64,000 bases of DNA, from the NCBI GenBank assembly GCA_000310025.1, contig FN649739.1, positions 147,211 through 211,210 of the forward strand, written 5' to 3'. The notes beneath the pieces were generated by a model. That model ran no database searches, was not told the origin of the DNA, and saw only the letters and a list, made by a program, of their open reading frames with translations. Position numbers and translations under genes: made by a program. Below are positions 23,152 to 37,078 of the stretch, one piece after another (the first letter of the stretch is position 1; each line of letters opens with the position of its first letter). The DNA comes from Ectocarpus siliculosus (taxonomy: Eukaryota; Sar; Phaeophyceae; Ectocarpales; Ectocarpaceae).

Positions 23152-26100
23152 CCGGTCTCCAAGCGGAGAACCCCTCGTCGCCCGAAGACGCCGGGGCATC
23201 CCTAGCTGTTGACGCCTTCCTGATCAAGAATCGGGTACCAGATTCAGACTACGACCCGCAAAACGCAGGGGGTACCACCGACGATGACGGGACACGAGGT
23301 CGACATCCGCGTGGCGTGTTCCACGCGCATGCCCACGACATGGCGTACCTGGAACAGTGGATCGGAGAAATGTTGGACATCCGGCGCGATGTCAGCGGCG
23401 GCGAGGCCGTTGGCCCCGAAGGCGTTAAGCCACAGTACGTTTCGGGAGGGGTGTTACGGGATTCGTATGCGTTAGAGTCGTTGTGCTCAGACTATTATGA
23501 CGAAGACGCCGGAGTTAAAGGGCTCAGGCATGCGTGTGCAGGATGAATCTGGTACACTTCGGCAACGCAATGATCTAAGCATCGTTCGTGCGCCATCCAT
23601 TCAGATGTGCAAAAACTGGTTATAGCAAAACATTTTGAGGTACTCGAGGGACATTCAACAGGATCCCAAGATACGTTTAGGGAACGGTTTCACAAATCAT
23701 GCAATTTGATCCATTTTTCTAGACACGTTTGAAGGATTATTTGATTTGGGGGTAGGGTTACGTGTGGCAATGGTCGCCACCACGATACCCTATACTTTTG
23801 TGTATGCTTGTCGTACATGACAACAAAGCAGGATCTGTGATCATACCCCGCGCGCCGTGGGCATGCGAGCTCGATATCTCACGCGCGATATATGCCTTCC
23901 TGTCCGCTTCCCAGAGTATCGCCTCCACCGGGAAAGGATCCTGAATCGAAACGAGAAAGTTTAACACACCTTTACAACGAGAAGGCGCTCAGATACGGCA
24001 TTGTCTTCGACGAGCTCATCCGGCAAGTGGCGGTGCACTCCATGGCCCTGGCCACACTTGTTGGGAAGGTGAGCAAACGGGAACAGGGTTACCAATCCCC
24101 CTTTTATGGGACGCCGCCTGCCGGATATTTTCACGATAAACCTCACCCATTTCGTGGCGCTACAGGAACGAGGTGATAACAGCAACTTTTATTCAATAAA
24201 CCCAGCTTCACTCGGGGTGCTTGGTCGTGAATCAGAAATCAGAGCAACAGGCTGGCTTCCTGGTAGTATGAAATTGCGTTGTAGCTATCCTCGCCGCCAC
24301 GCTTTGGTAGCATCTGCATCTTCACTCTTAACTGTGACGAAAGTATTCGGCGTCGTTCTCGAAGAGTGTCATCGGCAGGCAGGAGGAAGAGGGTGTGCCC
24401 CCCAGCCAGGTAGCACTCGGGAAAACTCAGGGGAGTACACACGGCATCACATCTTTCCAACATTTGAACTGCGCCGAAGTGCCTTCAGAGCCCTTTCGGA
24501 GTGTCGAGCAAGTGTTCTCGGCTTATCAATCTGCCGCATTGTCCGTTCCCGCATCCTGAAAACTGAACACTCTCTGTCGCTCCCTCTCCTTCATGAGTGC
24601 TCGGTGTTTTACGGGCATCCGGACGCGACAAACTTCATTGCTAGAGATAGCCTCTTCCAACGTCATCCCTGTACCCGTTTTCGGCTGGTCTTGGTTTTGA
24701 CAGGCCTTCACGGGGCACCACGCCCTGCTCACTCGCCTGATCAAGGTCCATGATGCCCGTGAGGGCCAGCTGCAAAAACTGCAGGTCAGCACCAACGAAC
24801 ACTGTTGCATGCTGATGATATCGGGAAAAATCACCGAAAGTTGCTTCATTGGTTTTGACCACCATGTCGCAAAGTACGTAATCGAAATCACTCCAACAGA
24901 GCACTATGAAATTCACGAGTGGTGAGATTGTTTGAAGCATATTCGTACAGCGAAAATGCGTTGTAGTAAAGTGAGATTGCCCTGTGGCCTCGAAACTTGG
25001 AGTCCTGCATATTGAGGATCAGGGCGGGTTAGTTTCGGGAGTTCTGGGTTTTGGTTGAAACCTTCTACATAGGTGAGGCCAAACAATCCAAAAGCAACAG
25101 ACGTAACCTATGAGCACAGCGAAGAAAGCAACGCGCGACAAGAGAAAGAAGGTGCATAGGCACGATCTCGCGAGCGTGGAAGTGAGAACATAATGGAGGT
25201 GGCCCAATCCGTTGCCCAGCGAGGGAAACATCACAAGCACCTTCGTCAACAACAGAAGAGGAAAACCTCCGTCATTCTCGAGCAGCAGCAGCAGCGACAA
25301 CGATATCAACCTCCAGCGCGTTCCACAACGAAAATAGGCCCAGCTTGCTGGCTTGACGGGTGAGTCAAACCGAAAGATGAACGAAGAGGATGCCCTCATC
25401 GAAGAGCAAGCTTTCATGGAGAATCTCACAAAGGCCGAGCTAAGGGAAAGTCGGGCGCTGTGCTCCTCCTTGCGAGTCAAGCTCAAGTACTATGGAGACG
25501 AAGTTGCCAGACTCAGGCAAGGGATGAACTTCCCGTTGTACACACCGTGCGGATTTAGAGACAGGAGTAGGGAAGGACGTTGCAAGGCCAGGGTAGGAAG
25601 TGCATGGGGATAGTTTTTGCTTCAGGAAGCAAGTTTATCCTGGCATGAGTTGTGATCGAACGAGCATTCTGTTCTGGATAAAACCAGTGGTGGGTAAACA
25701 CTCCCGGTAGAGGTAGAAGCACCAACTCCATATTCATCGCCGAGTTCCATTTAATCTTCCGCCAGTTTTGAAACGGAGTTAGCGAAGAAGACGCGGAGGC
25801 TGCTCAAAGTGGCCAAGTTTGTGGTTAAAACAACGAAGACATTCCGTCCACATTTGAAAACGACATCACGCTCGATACATATTGAACCTACTCATCAGGC
25901 AAATTGTTCTGGACAAGGTTGATGACGATGAGCAAGGACCGAGAAATGCCAAGGTCCACAACTCTTTGACCGAAGACGGCGTATCCATGCCGATTCTTCC
26001 GGCAGGAAAGAAGGCCGTCGTCTTGCCGAAGTCACCTGCACGAAAGGCGAAAACAGAGGTGATCCGCATGGAGTCGTGTTTGCCGTACAAGTGCGCGCGG

Positions 26101-29100
26101 AGAACAACGCCAGATCTCCTTTATTCTGTGTCCGTCGTTTCTGGTTTGTTCTCCGGATGGCACTGTTACCGTGGAGTTGATCAAGGCCAGGTTCGCCTCA
26201 TGCGGCCTGGTAGCTCCTGCAACGAACGACGGGATGTTCAGTACAGTAGTTACTGTTTCAATAGTTCTGGGGAGTTTTCACTGACGTCGTTTCTCACAAT
26301 GGTTCCGTGGTTGGAATAAACATCGCTTCCTCAGGCCAACGAAAAATCCATCGTTCTCATTCGTTGGTCCTGTTGACGTTACGGCAGAGACCGTCTTTAG
26401 CTGCAGACGACGTGGTGACGATCTTGGAGCTGTCTACCGAAAAGATGAACATGCACGCGAGGCACGAGACCGAGCTTAACAAGATGCTGTCCCAGATCAG
26501 CACCGAGAGCAGCAAGCAAACAAGTGTGAGCTGTCCCGACCAAAGCCTGATGAGTGTTTTGGCGCCCGTAATGACAGGATTCACTGACGACATGCACATC
26601 CACCTTCCTTCGTGTTCGTTGCGAGATTCCGCTCACCAAAAACGAAGTCGAAGGTTGGCACCAAGAGAAGCAAGCTCGCGAGAGTGAGCATTGGTTAGGC
26701 TTTATCATAGTAGTGCAGGCAACGGACAGGCACACACTGCGCAGTTCTATGACCACGGTACTTTCGTAAAGCTCATGTGTACACAATTTCCTATCAAACA
26801 AGCATAGCAAGAACTTGGAGAGGTGAATACGAAGCTGTGCACTAAGCCTAGACGCAGACGAACGAACATCGTGACCATCGTTATTTAGCGATAGCCAAAG
26901 ACGTGAACAAAGAATCAAGGTTTTATCGATCCAGCCTTGCTCCCTACTTCGAGCTCGTGCGAGTGACCTGCTCTGAGAATATGTCTATTGGTTGCCGCTC
27001 GCCCTGGAAGTACTAGTGGTTGACCAGTTTGAGCGGAACCGTAGTCTTCTTAGGAATAGTGTGGCGCTCGCCGTGTCGTATTTATCCCATTCCCTTTTTC
27101 AACGCTCCAACGTATGATGCCTTCCGCAGGATCTGAACGCGCTGGCAAAACTCATCGACGGGGTCCACTTCATTAACTTCCTGAAGGGAATAAATAAGTG
27201 AGCCCCGCGTGAGAGCCACCTCCTGAGGTTATTCCGTAATCGCTGGGACCGGCAGAAAGAAGTGAAAGCGGTCAACCCAATTCGGAAGACAGCGAGTAAT
27301 GAGAACGGTCGGGTCCTTACCTATTATAGTGCCCATGACGATGCTGTCGTTGTGAAGAATTTCCCAACTTGAGATGTTTCTTTTTCGCTACTGTTGTACG
27401 TTACCGAAGCTTCCTTGGTAGACGGATCAGCGACGAACTAAGCCTCAACCTAATCCCAGTGACTCTTCATATCGACAGCTGGACTCCTCCTTAGGGTTCG
27501 GTTCTCTAAGGAAACAACCGGCCGACAGCACACACCCCCAGCGCAATACCATACCTCGATGACGTACCGTTTTTCAAACGCAAAATCGTCATCACCACGG
27601 AAACCTTCTTCTAATCACGATGTGCCTTGCTTCATGTCGCCGCAAGACGGATTCTGGTTGCGTCACCTCCGTCAACTCACGCAGACTTCCTTGGCACAGA
27701 CCTCCCCATCCCCCCACCCCTTCTGATATTGCCTGAAATTGTTAACCAAGTGCCCAGTGTTTTCCAGAGACGATTCACCCCCCTGTCCCCCCGTCTGTCT
27801 CTCGTTCGTGCAGAGAGGGCAGGAAGGCCATGAGGCGCACCAAAGAGACCCAGACAAGGCCGACGCGCGACAAGAAGTCTGACAGCAGGCCGGGGACCGG
27901 CACTGGAGGCAAAAAGAGGCCCCCAAAAAAGACCAAGGTAGGTATCTACCAGAAAACAAAGAAGCATGGATAAAGGTGTTTTCTTTGTCGCTGACCACAA
28001 GAATTATCTCACCATCACATATATGCGCAGTTTTGCTCTATCTTCCTAAAGAGAAAATCAAGAGCAAAACGTGGTTCATCTGGTTTCCGTGCGAGTTTTT
28101 CAACAGGGCAGGTTTACTCATCAACACACGAATTATCTGAACGTTGCTCCGTTTCTGTTTCCAACAAACCCAATTTCCCGCTGTCATTGGACATCCGTGC
28201 AGTGTCGCAGACACTCGGCGGCAGCTTGTTCGCGCTTTCGTGCGCTGACTCTCTTGCTGCACGTTTTTGACAAGTTGGGGTTTTAGTCCACCTGTCGCGG
28301 AAAGACATTCCTCCCCCCAAACGACAGCACCATATCCGAGATGTATAGCTTAGAGAACAGTATGCCTTACTCTCTCGGCTGATGGAAGGATGTGCGTACA
28401 ACATGTGGTGCACTTCACGTAGGGATCTAAGACCGAGATCCTTCCGCTAGATTTGCGCAACAGCATCGGGATGGCCTCCGCCCCGAAAAAGATACCCACC
28501 CTGGGGTATATGCTCCGCACGGTGAGTGATCGTCCTTCACAGCCGTGTGCTGAGAAACAGAAACTACTTCACGCGATAGATAGAGTGCATGAACGTCATC
28601 TACATTAATGGTCGAGAAAAGCATGCTTCGGCGTACACCGAAACACCTCTAGGGATCTAGGCGCAATCGTCGACGTATGTTCTGGTGTTCGCTTTTAAGA
28701 GGCGCCACTGCGGTAGTATACCGTTGTGTTTGCCCCCTAATTTACGTGCTTCGAGCTATCCTTGAAGAGATTCCGAATGGCCCAGCGTACTCGCTGTACA
28801 TTGCACCACTACCGTCTTCATTCATCGGCCTGGGAAGAAGTTTGTACGAAGTAGTGTGGAAACTACACCACAGCTGTACTTGAATGCTTTATACTCCGAA
28901 TAACTTGATATCGAGATGAACGCCTGCTTTGCCCGCGTTGACGAATTGGGTAAATACAGGTGTTAGACATGATGCTTGTGTGGAGTCGATCGCTAGACAC
29001 GCCGGAATCTTTGTGCAAGAAGCCGGGGGGAATGACCGAGATCGCCATCAAGCACTTCCAGGTGTTCCCCAATATGTCAGATATCGAAACCCACCCCGTC

Positions 29101-32100
29101 GTCAACCAGGCGGTATATGCGCACAACACGTGTTGTTTACTTCACTACTTTCAAAGAACATGGAATAGGTGCCGTGCCTATCGACCGGTCTTCTCGTTCA
29201 CGCCGGTGCGTTCTTGACTTCCTGTGTTTTCAGCTCCTTCACGGCATGGAGAATACAACGAACTTGATGCTGGCGCAGTTCGCGGCCGGTCTGGTTCACT
29301 TTGCGGACTACAAACGATGCAAGGTCTTGGGAGATTTACTCGGAGTGGACGACCCTGCCACCGGACCCCCTTTCGATCACCGATCGGCCTTGTTCCTCTA
29401 CCGGTTCCTGGCGGAGCTAAGAACGGTTAGCTCCAGTAGAACATCCTCGCCAAGGGATATAATTTGGAGGGTTCGCATGGTATGCTGTGCTACGTCTTGG
29501 AAACATGGTCCTATTCTCTGTGCTGCGGTCGTGTATCAATTGCAGTCGGCATACCTTTGAGAAACTTTGGGCTTCATTGCGACCTCGCCACTTGACGGCC
29601 GATGCCAACAGATCAATTCGTCATTGTGATTAAACGTGTCCCAGGCAACCTCTGCAAAGAAAAGGATTGTGTTTGCAACACCAAACAACCCCTGCCTTTC
29701 TTTCCCCCGCTGCCCTCCCAATCGTTTTCTCTCTTTCAGGTCGGCGTTTTCAGCGAAGACATCCTTCGAGAAAGGATTATCAAAATTAATCTCAATAAAA
29801 CCGCCGTGAGTGACGACCCAGAGCAGCGCTAGAAAAAAATCGTCGACCCATGCTTCACGATTTGTGCGCGATAAAGGCGGTGCGCGTAGACACTTGTGGT
29901 CTCCAATACTAGTTCTCAGGGCCTACTCTGGATGTCTAGTAAACCATACACCAGTTCCTCAGGAACCACCACGTTGGTATCGTCAGTACATGACATATCA
30001 CCTAGTATAACAAGGCAACAAACACCCATAGTCTTTGCCTTTCGCACCTCACGATTCTGCGTGCGTTTGTACCCTCACTATGCCACTTTTCCGCCGCATT
30101 CGATGTACCCAATTCACAACAACTAGCGTGATGTTTGGAACAACCACAGGCAGCGCGGGCGGCAAGAACCGTTCTAGGACCGATGCTACCACAGGGATCC
30201 CCACCGATGACGGTCCTCATCCCTTGCCTTCAGGTGGGGCGAAAAATTCGGCTGGTGACGGTTCTCAGGCCATGCTCCCACAACAAGAACATTGACGTTC
30301 GAGAACACCGATGGTCTGTTTTCGGTGTTAGGCGGAAGGTCATCCTGCGAAGTGTGATATTTGCCGCACTCACATCGCCCCCCACGTGACAACAATATTT
30401 TTCTTTTGTCACCCCTAACACGAAACTGTTTCTAACCACCTTCGAACATGCTTTGCACTCTCGCACATGGGCTCACTTTCCATTGTTTTCACCTGAACAC
30501 CCCCTTGCCCTACTGAAACGTTCTTTGTAGAATATGCCGGGATGGTGATGGTTCCTCAAGCAGGCCCTGGGATCGGAAGGGAGGAACGTTAATTGCAGTC
30601 CAGGACCATGAGACGGAGGAGCTAGTTTATCCCCCATGCCTCTCTCTCTGCATGTGCCTTTCCATAGGTATTCATAACCGCTTTCAAGCATTCGATGTTC
30701 AGATGTAGGTCTGTGTGCTAGAAAATCAGGACTGCTTGTTTGCGATGCTTGTCACTGCAGGACGCCAACAATCTGAACTCGAAAAGGGCGCGCCCCGGAG
30801 AGAGAGGGAAGCGAGGCAACACCATGCCCCCAGGGGAGGTACCGCTAGCGAAACAGGTACGAGTGCCATGAGTTGTTGTGTGCTGGCATGTACGAGGTGC
30901 TATACAACGATCGCCACAGGGCATGTACGAGTTTCGGCACATGCGTCTTTCTTCGACAACGTCGAGGCTTCTGTCAGATTGACTCTCCTTTTGCTTATTC
31001 ACTCGCGCTTCCTGTGGTTCTGGTCCATTTCCCAACGCTTGTCTTCCAGACCGTGGAATTCGATGAGCTGTTGCCGCAAGCGATGTTGGCGTGGAGGGGA
31101 GTGTGGAAACACCGTGTATCGCATATCCATCTAGCCTTCGACCGCTACAGCTCCACGTTTCAGGCAAGACCTCTTGGTGCGAAGTTGAACGAAATGGACT
31201 GACTCTTCGTAGCTGTCTTCCAGCGCATCGTGGCTCTCTCGGGTACTATCCACTATCCACTCGCATGCGTTACTCAGCCTGTGAGTACGAACATCTATTC
31301 CCTTGGTCTCCTGGTTTGTTCTCTCCGCGTACCTCTCATGTGGTAGGTTCAGGAGTCGATACACATGGCCTAAAGGAGAAGGGTCATGAATGGAAAGAGC
31401 GTAGGGATAACTCTTTGATCACAACGGTTTTGCCATCGAAAGTAAAATCCACCAGCTGTCTTCGGTCGTCGCAGTGAGGACAACGATCTCCACACCCGTA
31501 TCTATTGCAGGCCCGCTACAGTATCTCGAAGATACGACGTCTCGCAACCGATAATATGAAGTTTGTCGGTGACAGGTTACGGAGGAAATGCGGTTCGGAA
31601 CGGACGATGCGCCAAAGGCTAGAGACGCGGTCATTGTGCAGGTCGGAACGACCCGTAAAGGATTGACCAATGTCATTGTCGTGGGGGGTTGTGGTACCTG
31701 GGGCTAGAGTACGCAACAGATTTTCTCAATATGACTATCACAGGGCTTCGCTGGCATCAGGACGGTCTGCTTACTTGGCACTCTGGTGCTGCAGCTGCTA
31801 CCGCTGTTGCTGCCGTTGTCTCGCGACTGCCGTAGCATTTATCGTAGTCGTCGCCCAAGCAACACCCTTGTGCCCGGAATGGCTGAGCGAGAATATGCAT
31901 GCATCTATGTGTCGTGTTCGATTTCTCAAGCTAAGCAAGAGCCTGGTGGAAGGAAGGCAGAGAAGAAAGCTCTATGACACTATGCGCCAGGCAGAGGGTG
32001 CCACCCAGGAAGGCACCGGGGAGCCAGGCATGATGATGAGGCTCGCAGAGGGAATGTCAAAGGCCCAGGAAGATCGGCTTGACATACCGGCTTATTCTAC

Positions 32101-34820
32101 GGCACCACCACAGGTAACACCGTTGGAATATAGCAGCTGGAAGATATCCTCAGCGCCGACTTCACTCGTTATTTTATAGTTCTAAACATCCAATTGTTGC
32201 TTTTCTCATGGCCAGTCCGAGACGATAAGTCCACTTTCTTTCGGCCCGACGATGTTCTACTGATGAGATCGAGCTAAACCCTGAACCAAACCCAGCCGTG
32301 ACCGCAACAAGCACGAAATGCAATTGTTGATAGTAGAGTGAAGACGTTTCGTTTCGTCCCACACCGTACTCAAAGGGTATGGGGTGGGTTCACCAACAGT
32401 CCTCCAAAACCTTCTCCCAGAGACTTTCAACGGTGTTTGCACGACAAGGATAAACTTTGTGCCACACAACGTTAACTCCGTGCCCTTTCTTCATTGGCCT
32501 TCGGCGAAGCTTTCCAAGGTAGCTGATTGGTGGAAGTCCGCTTAAGAGCATGTTTTACGTGAGGAACGGGGTAGCTTTCCTTGACGTCAATGGCGTCTTG
32601 CTCGAATTTGCGTTCCTGGTGACACGTAGAGTGAGCAACAGTCCGCCTACTTCCATTGGCAACTACGGTGGTTGTCGACTGGATGTCATATACAAAAAAA
32701 GTGTCTGCATCCATACGGTGGATCATTCGAGTGATCATGCCAGGGTAAGGTGGTGACGTCGTGTTACGAAACGGTGACCAGCGTGACTAGCCATAGAGAC
32801 CAAAAGTGGCAAGCAAATCTGCTGCGTACTGATCCTAAAGCACCGGCTTGATGATCAATTGGTTCCGGGATATCGGTCTTACAGACAGCGATGAGCTGGG
32901 TGGTGGAGACGACCGGGGAGGCGACCTGCATGAAGGACTACGTCAGCATGAACGCCCCCGTGGTCGAGCTGCTCTCGGAGGAAGATCTAGCGCTCGCCCT
33001 GAACTACCTCAATCCTACCCTGTCCAATGTGGACGTGAGAAACATGTACAAGAAAGGTGAGGCCGGCCAAGGGAGTACTCGAGCGACAAGCTTATATGCA
33101 GTCGAGTCTGGCAACAGGCAGAGCCCCAGGACAGGCTTATCGCGCATGTTTTACTGTGGGAGATTTTTTTCATCACCGAGAAGTCCGTGTTTGCTCCGTG
33201 GATATTTCACCTGTTGAGGGCGCTCTTGCCCTGCACTCTACGTTTACGCCATTTCGTGCAGCACGAACAGACGGGAAAATCTTTTCGAAATGCACCGATC
33301 GGAAATCTCATGTTCTGCTCCACTAACCTCCGCTACAACATTCACGAAAGAGAGGTGGGACGCTAGGGTGGATCCCGGAGGCTCTTGTTCGAAATCGACC
33401 ATCGAGAACTACTCTAGATACGAACAGGCGGCTAACAAGACCGAGATTGATCGTTGAATCATCAGTTCTCCTTGCAACGTCTCCATTCATTGAGCACCGT
33501 TGGCCGAATGCTTGTACGAAGACCAATCATGCTCCAAAGGTTGGTGAAGATCATCACCATCAACTTCGTTCTCACTTCGACACCACTCCTCACCACGCCT
33601 CCCCGTAGGTTGCAAGATCCAATGGGACAACACGCACACACTGTTTAGGGGGCTATGGGCGCAGGAGGAGACGGATGTTGGCAAGAAGTGCGTATGTCCA
33701 ATGAACTCCGATCGTGATACGAGAAACGTGTGGAAATGCTTCCGTGTTACGCGTATCGCGCTGGGATGGCCTGTGGAGCTTGTCTCGCCCAGAGAATAAA
33801 AACGACGTTGGGACTGAATAACTGTTGTTGTTGTTATTGTTTTTTGTTGCTGTTTTCTGTCTTTATCCCGTTGTTGCTGTTGCTTCGTTGACAGTTTTGC
33901 TGAGATTCTGTGGACGTTGCTACAGAGGCCATCATCAGCCAAATGTTCACGTCACGAACGAATACACATGCCGGTAGTCGTTTCCGACGCTGCCGACCTC
34001 AGGTATTGGGTGCACATGGTCCATGATCTGACACAGTGGGCGGTACCGTTTCACATGAACGACTTCAAGAGGGAGGAGATCGACAGGGAGGTATGTTTGT
34101 TCTCCCTTTAGGACAGTAGAAGAAGTCGGTCATACGCTATTTTTGGCCGAAACGCAATATTTTTGTACACTACTGGTTTGGGAGCACCTGTCCACAGCCG
34201 CAGGGAAGATCGACAGAGGAAAAGGCGTATTTTTTGCGTGGTTGGAGGTTCCGACTCTTTGTTGGGCTCTCTCTATCTCTCTCTCTCTCCCTGTGGATTC
34301 TCTCTCCATGAACGTGTAGGAATGTCGGGAGAATTGTCAGAACTTTGACCGTCGACAGCACCTCGGAGTTGCATCCCAACGCTGCTAGCACGAACAACAG
34401 TACCTCGGATTTGCATCTCAACGCAGCTAGCACGAACAACTCACATGGTTCTCGAGCAACTTTTTCCTGTTGATGCGTTCCATTCTTGACGCGCTTTTTT
34501 AACCGTGTGGTTGCTACCACGTTCTGCCGTTACAGGCGTTTGTTGAGCTCTGCCTAAGCTCAAAAATCTTGGATAGTAGTCCTCTGGCTCCGCATTTTTT
34601 GGCCCAGCCGCAAGCACTGTGGGACGGGTGGGACAACCTCGTTGCTGCATTGGGGAGAAAGGTCTGTTGTTGGTCGCAGTCAGGAATTCTGAATTGTCTT
34701 GAGAGTGTGTCCCACGTTATTATCACGAAGTATACCAATGACAACGGGCACAGAGGCAGGCGTCCGCAGCGAGCCCCACGGCAAGCCATTGCAACCCACA
34801 TGCGGTTCAAGAATACTTAA
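23152..34820 (+). CDS. AXDND1: AXDND1-like axonemal dynein light-chain-domain protein
   Basis: About 20 plus-strand exons: 23152-23533, 23960-24068, 24704-24784, 25377-25516, 25899-26058 (or slightly longer), 26401-26525, 27130-27197, 27814-27937, 28960-29112, 29234-29425, 29740-29805, 31050-31115, 31511-31641, 31936-32113, 32885-33056, 33609-33691, 33926-34090, 34536-34661 or reading on to the stop at 34820. All junctions keep phase except the fifth, where the donor is uncertain. N-terminal motifs AVDAFLIKNRVPDSD and then YGIVFDELIRQVAVHS match the axonemal dynein light-chain (p28/PF10211) region as arranged in human AXDND1. Charged coiled-coil stretches follow. Total about 850-900 aa, near AXDND1's length. 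The expected role is in flagellar axonemes. Start codon not found. The C-terminal half is assigned only by phase continuity. Intron 4 has a GC donor (CAG|GCAAGG). Confidence 0.7.
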
Positions 34821-35695
34821 GCACGCTGATTTTATATCCTGTGGCATCAAGCGAACATGCAAACAGATTCTAGGCGATGTTTCTCCTCAAGGTCATGCGC
34901 GAGCTAAAGAAAACCCGTCGAGGTGAAAGAACATTGGTTTGTCGAGGGTGCACGACCGAACAGACGGAAAAGAAGTTTGTCTTGGAGACGGAGAGACAGG
35001 GACAGGGACAGAGACAGAGACAGAGACAGAACGACAAACAGACCGACAGACAACGCGAAGTAAATCGAATAAACGCTGTGTGTTTTCGCGTGTTGAACAG
35101 CAGGAAATGAGAAACGGAACCCTCCAGGATTCGAAGCGGCCGGCGGCGAAGCACGACCCTTAGTAATGAGGCACCGCAGTGTGCTGGGTCATCGTTGTTG
35201 TTGACGTGGTCATGGCCTTCATCGTCGTCATCGTTGTCGTGGCCGCATCGTCAATCTTATTTTGGTTAACGTTGCTGATGATTCACCCACGAGATTGGTG
35301 CCTCGGCCAACGCTATGGTCCTGCGCAACCCTTCATGAGGTTGCCAGCAACGCAAAGAAAGGTGTTGATCTGGCCGATGTTGATTGGTTTCGTACTACGT
35401 AGATCGTCGTCTGGAAAGACGTGTGCAAACATCAATCCATTTTATGGTGCAGTACAAACGATGCGACGTGCGTCTGTCCCTGTACAACGTACTTATTTTT
35501 GGTATGAATAGGTAGGTTGGGTGGCCTCGTCGATGGCCGCTGAATAAACGCAAGCAAACGGGCGGAGCAGAACGCAAGCTTGCCACACGGGCTCTCCGAT
35601 TTAAGCGTTGTACGACCTCCCGCCCCCAAATTCAGTAATGTTTCTCCCCCCCCCTTCCCTCCGACCGTTACCCTCCCCCCCCGTAGCGCAACGAT

Positions 35696-36293
35696 GTTTG
35701 CCATCGGGGTTGGATTTTCGTCGCTTGGCAACGACGTTGTAAAACAGGCCGCCCCCCCTGGTGTTTGCCATCGGGGTTGGGTTTTCGTTGCTTGGCAGCG
35801 ATGTTGTAAAACAAGCCGATCACTTCGTGAGCTCGGCAACCAGGTTACCGGGTTTTTTTTTTTACCTTTGGCTTTTGTTTTTGCGGTAACCATGAATGGT
35901 GGTCGAGTAGATTCTGTTGTGCGGGGTCGAGAACCCTCACTCCGCGCAAAGGGGATAATCGCACGTTGTGTTAAAATGGTAAAGCATCCTCGAGGCAGTT
36001 TCACAGTGCTTACAACTGTCTCTGGAAGTGAAAGCACCAGAGAATAAATTAAGCCATACGCAGCTGTCATCCGTAAGCAAGGAAGTAAGGACAAGATGCC
36101 GAACACCCTTAGCAGGATGCAGCGCACCCTTGATGCGACTCGCCGAATACCTCACGGCGCTTCGCGCTTGGTGATGTGAGAGCCTGGTCCGGTGAGAACC
36201 CGGCGTGCTCCGTCCCGGCTTTGTAGGGATGCGAGGTCAATGGTCTAACGACTTCGGCATGCACGACTATGAGTACCCCCCCCCCCCCCCCCC
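35696..36293 (+). repeat. Dispersed repeat family R, copy 2
   Basis: Homologous to 5.15-5.71 kb and 63.65-64.0 kb. It begins with an internal tandem duplication of about 66 bp (TTTGCCATCGGGGTTGG at 35699 and again at about 35765). It ends in GACTATGAGTAC followed by a 17-nt poly-C run. A 231-codon minus-strand ORF crossing it is just repeat sequence. Confidence 0.8.
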
Positions 36294-36327
36294 CATCCCT
36301 CCCTCTTCCCTCCAACCGTTACCCTAA

Positions 36328-37078
36328 TACAGTTAGAACCCGCAATTAAAGAAACGCTTATTTCAGGTCCAGCCTCGAATTCTTACTGTGGGCTATAAAC
36401 TCAGCGTGTGTCGTTCAGTTTCTTATATATCATGTTTCTTATTTTGTCGTGCAGCCAAATCCTGCTGAATTTCTTAAATCGGCAATTTCTTATTTCTCTG
36501 CTTTCCTCGCCTCCCGTCCTCAATCCCGATTCTCACTACCGACGGCTGCACGTAAGGCCAGTCCCTAGAAGCGAAATGTATTCAACGGCAACGTCTTGCT
36601 ATCGCTACAAGGTCTTGTACCCCCCTCATGAGTGAGGGCTGAAACTAAACAAATGCATGAACACCGCATGATGCCTCACCCGCACGCTGACAGCCAACAA
36701 CGAAAATCAGAGCTTTAGCGGCCAGCAAGGCAGAGCGCAGAGCCCGCAGGGGGCCGGAGGGGGCGCCGCAAAAAAAAACACTCCCCCCTCGGCGTACAAC
36801 TAATAATAATGCACTATGGGAGGGGGAGGGGGTAGGGGGAGAGGGGGAAAGAGCGAGAGAGCTGTGGGGTTTGTTTCTTATTCGACACACTCCCCCGTAA
36901 CCCCTCGTTTCTTATGTAGTAGGGCAGCAGTCGCTGTTGTGTTTCTTATTGAGACATTTCTTACTGTGTGACCCAGATTGAGCTATGTTTCTTAAGCCTA
37001 TTTTCTTATTTTTCGTGAAAAGGTGAGCCTCAATTTCTTAACAAAATATTTCTTAATTGCGGGCGGGCGCTAACTGTA
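36328..37078. mobile_element. Non-autonomous DNA transposon (MITE) with TA target and TTTCTTA heptamers
   Basis: About 750 bp bounded by inverted repeats. The left end is TA-CAGTTAGAACCCGCAATTAA and the right end, read inverted, is TA-CAGTTAGCGCCCGCCCGC followed by AATTAAGAAA. Arms are about 25-30 bp with a 4-nt length difference. Flanking TA dinucleotides and a CAG start fit a Tc1/mariner-type target site. The interior contains 12 copies of TTTCTTA in one orientation and no transposase-like ORF. Confidence 0.7.

Noticed and set aside
35699..35816. CGACGTTGTAAAAC match to the lacZ-alpha/M13 primer region, suggesting vector contamination
   Set aside because: The match is 14 nt only, flanks differ from vector, and it recurs in repeat R copy 1 at about 5170, so it belongs to the genomic repeat.
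35432..36127. 231-codon minus-strand ORF
   Set aside because: It lies across repeat R copy 2; the same frame is broken in copy 1 and it has no recognisable domain.
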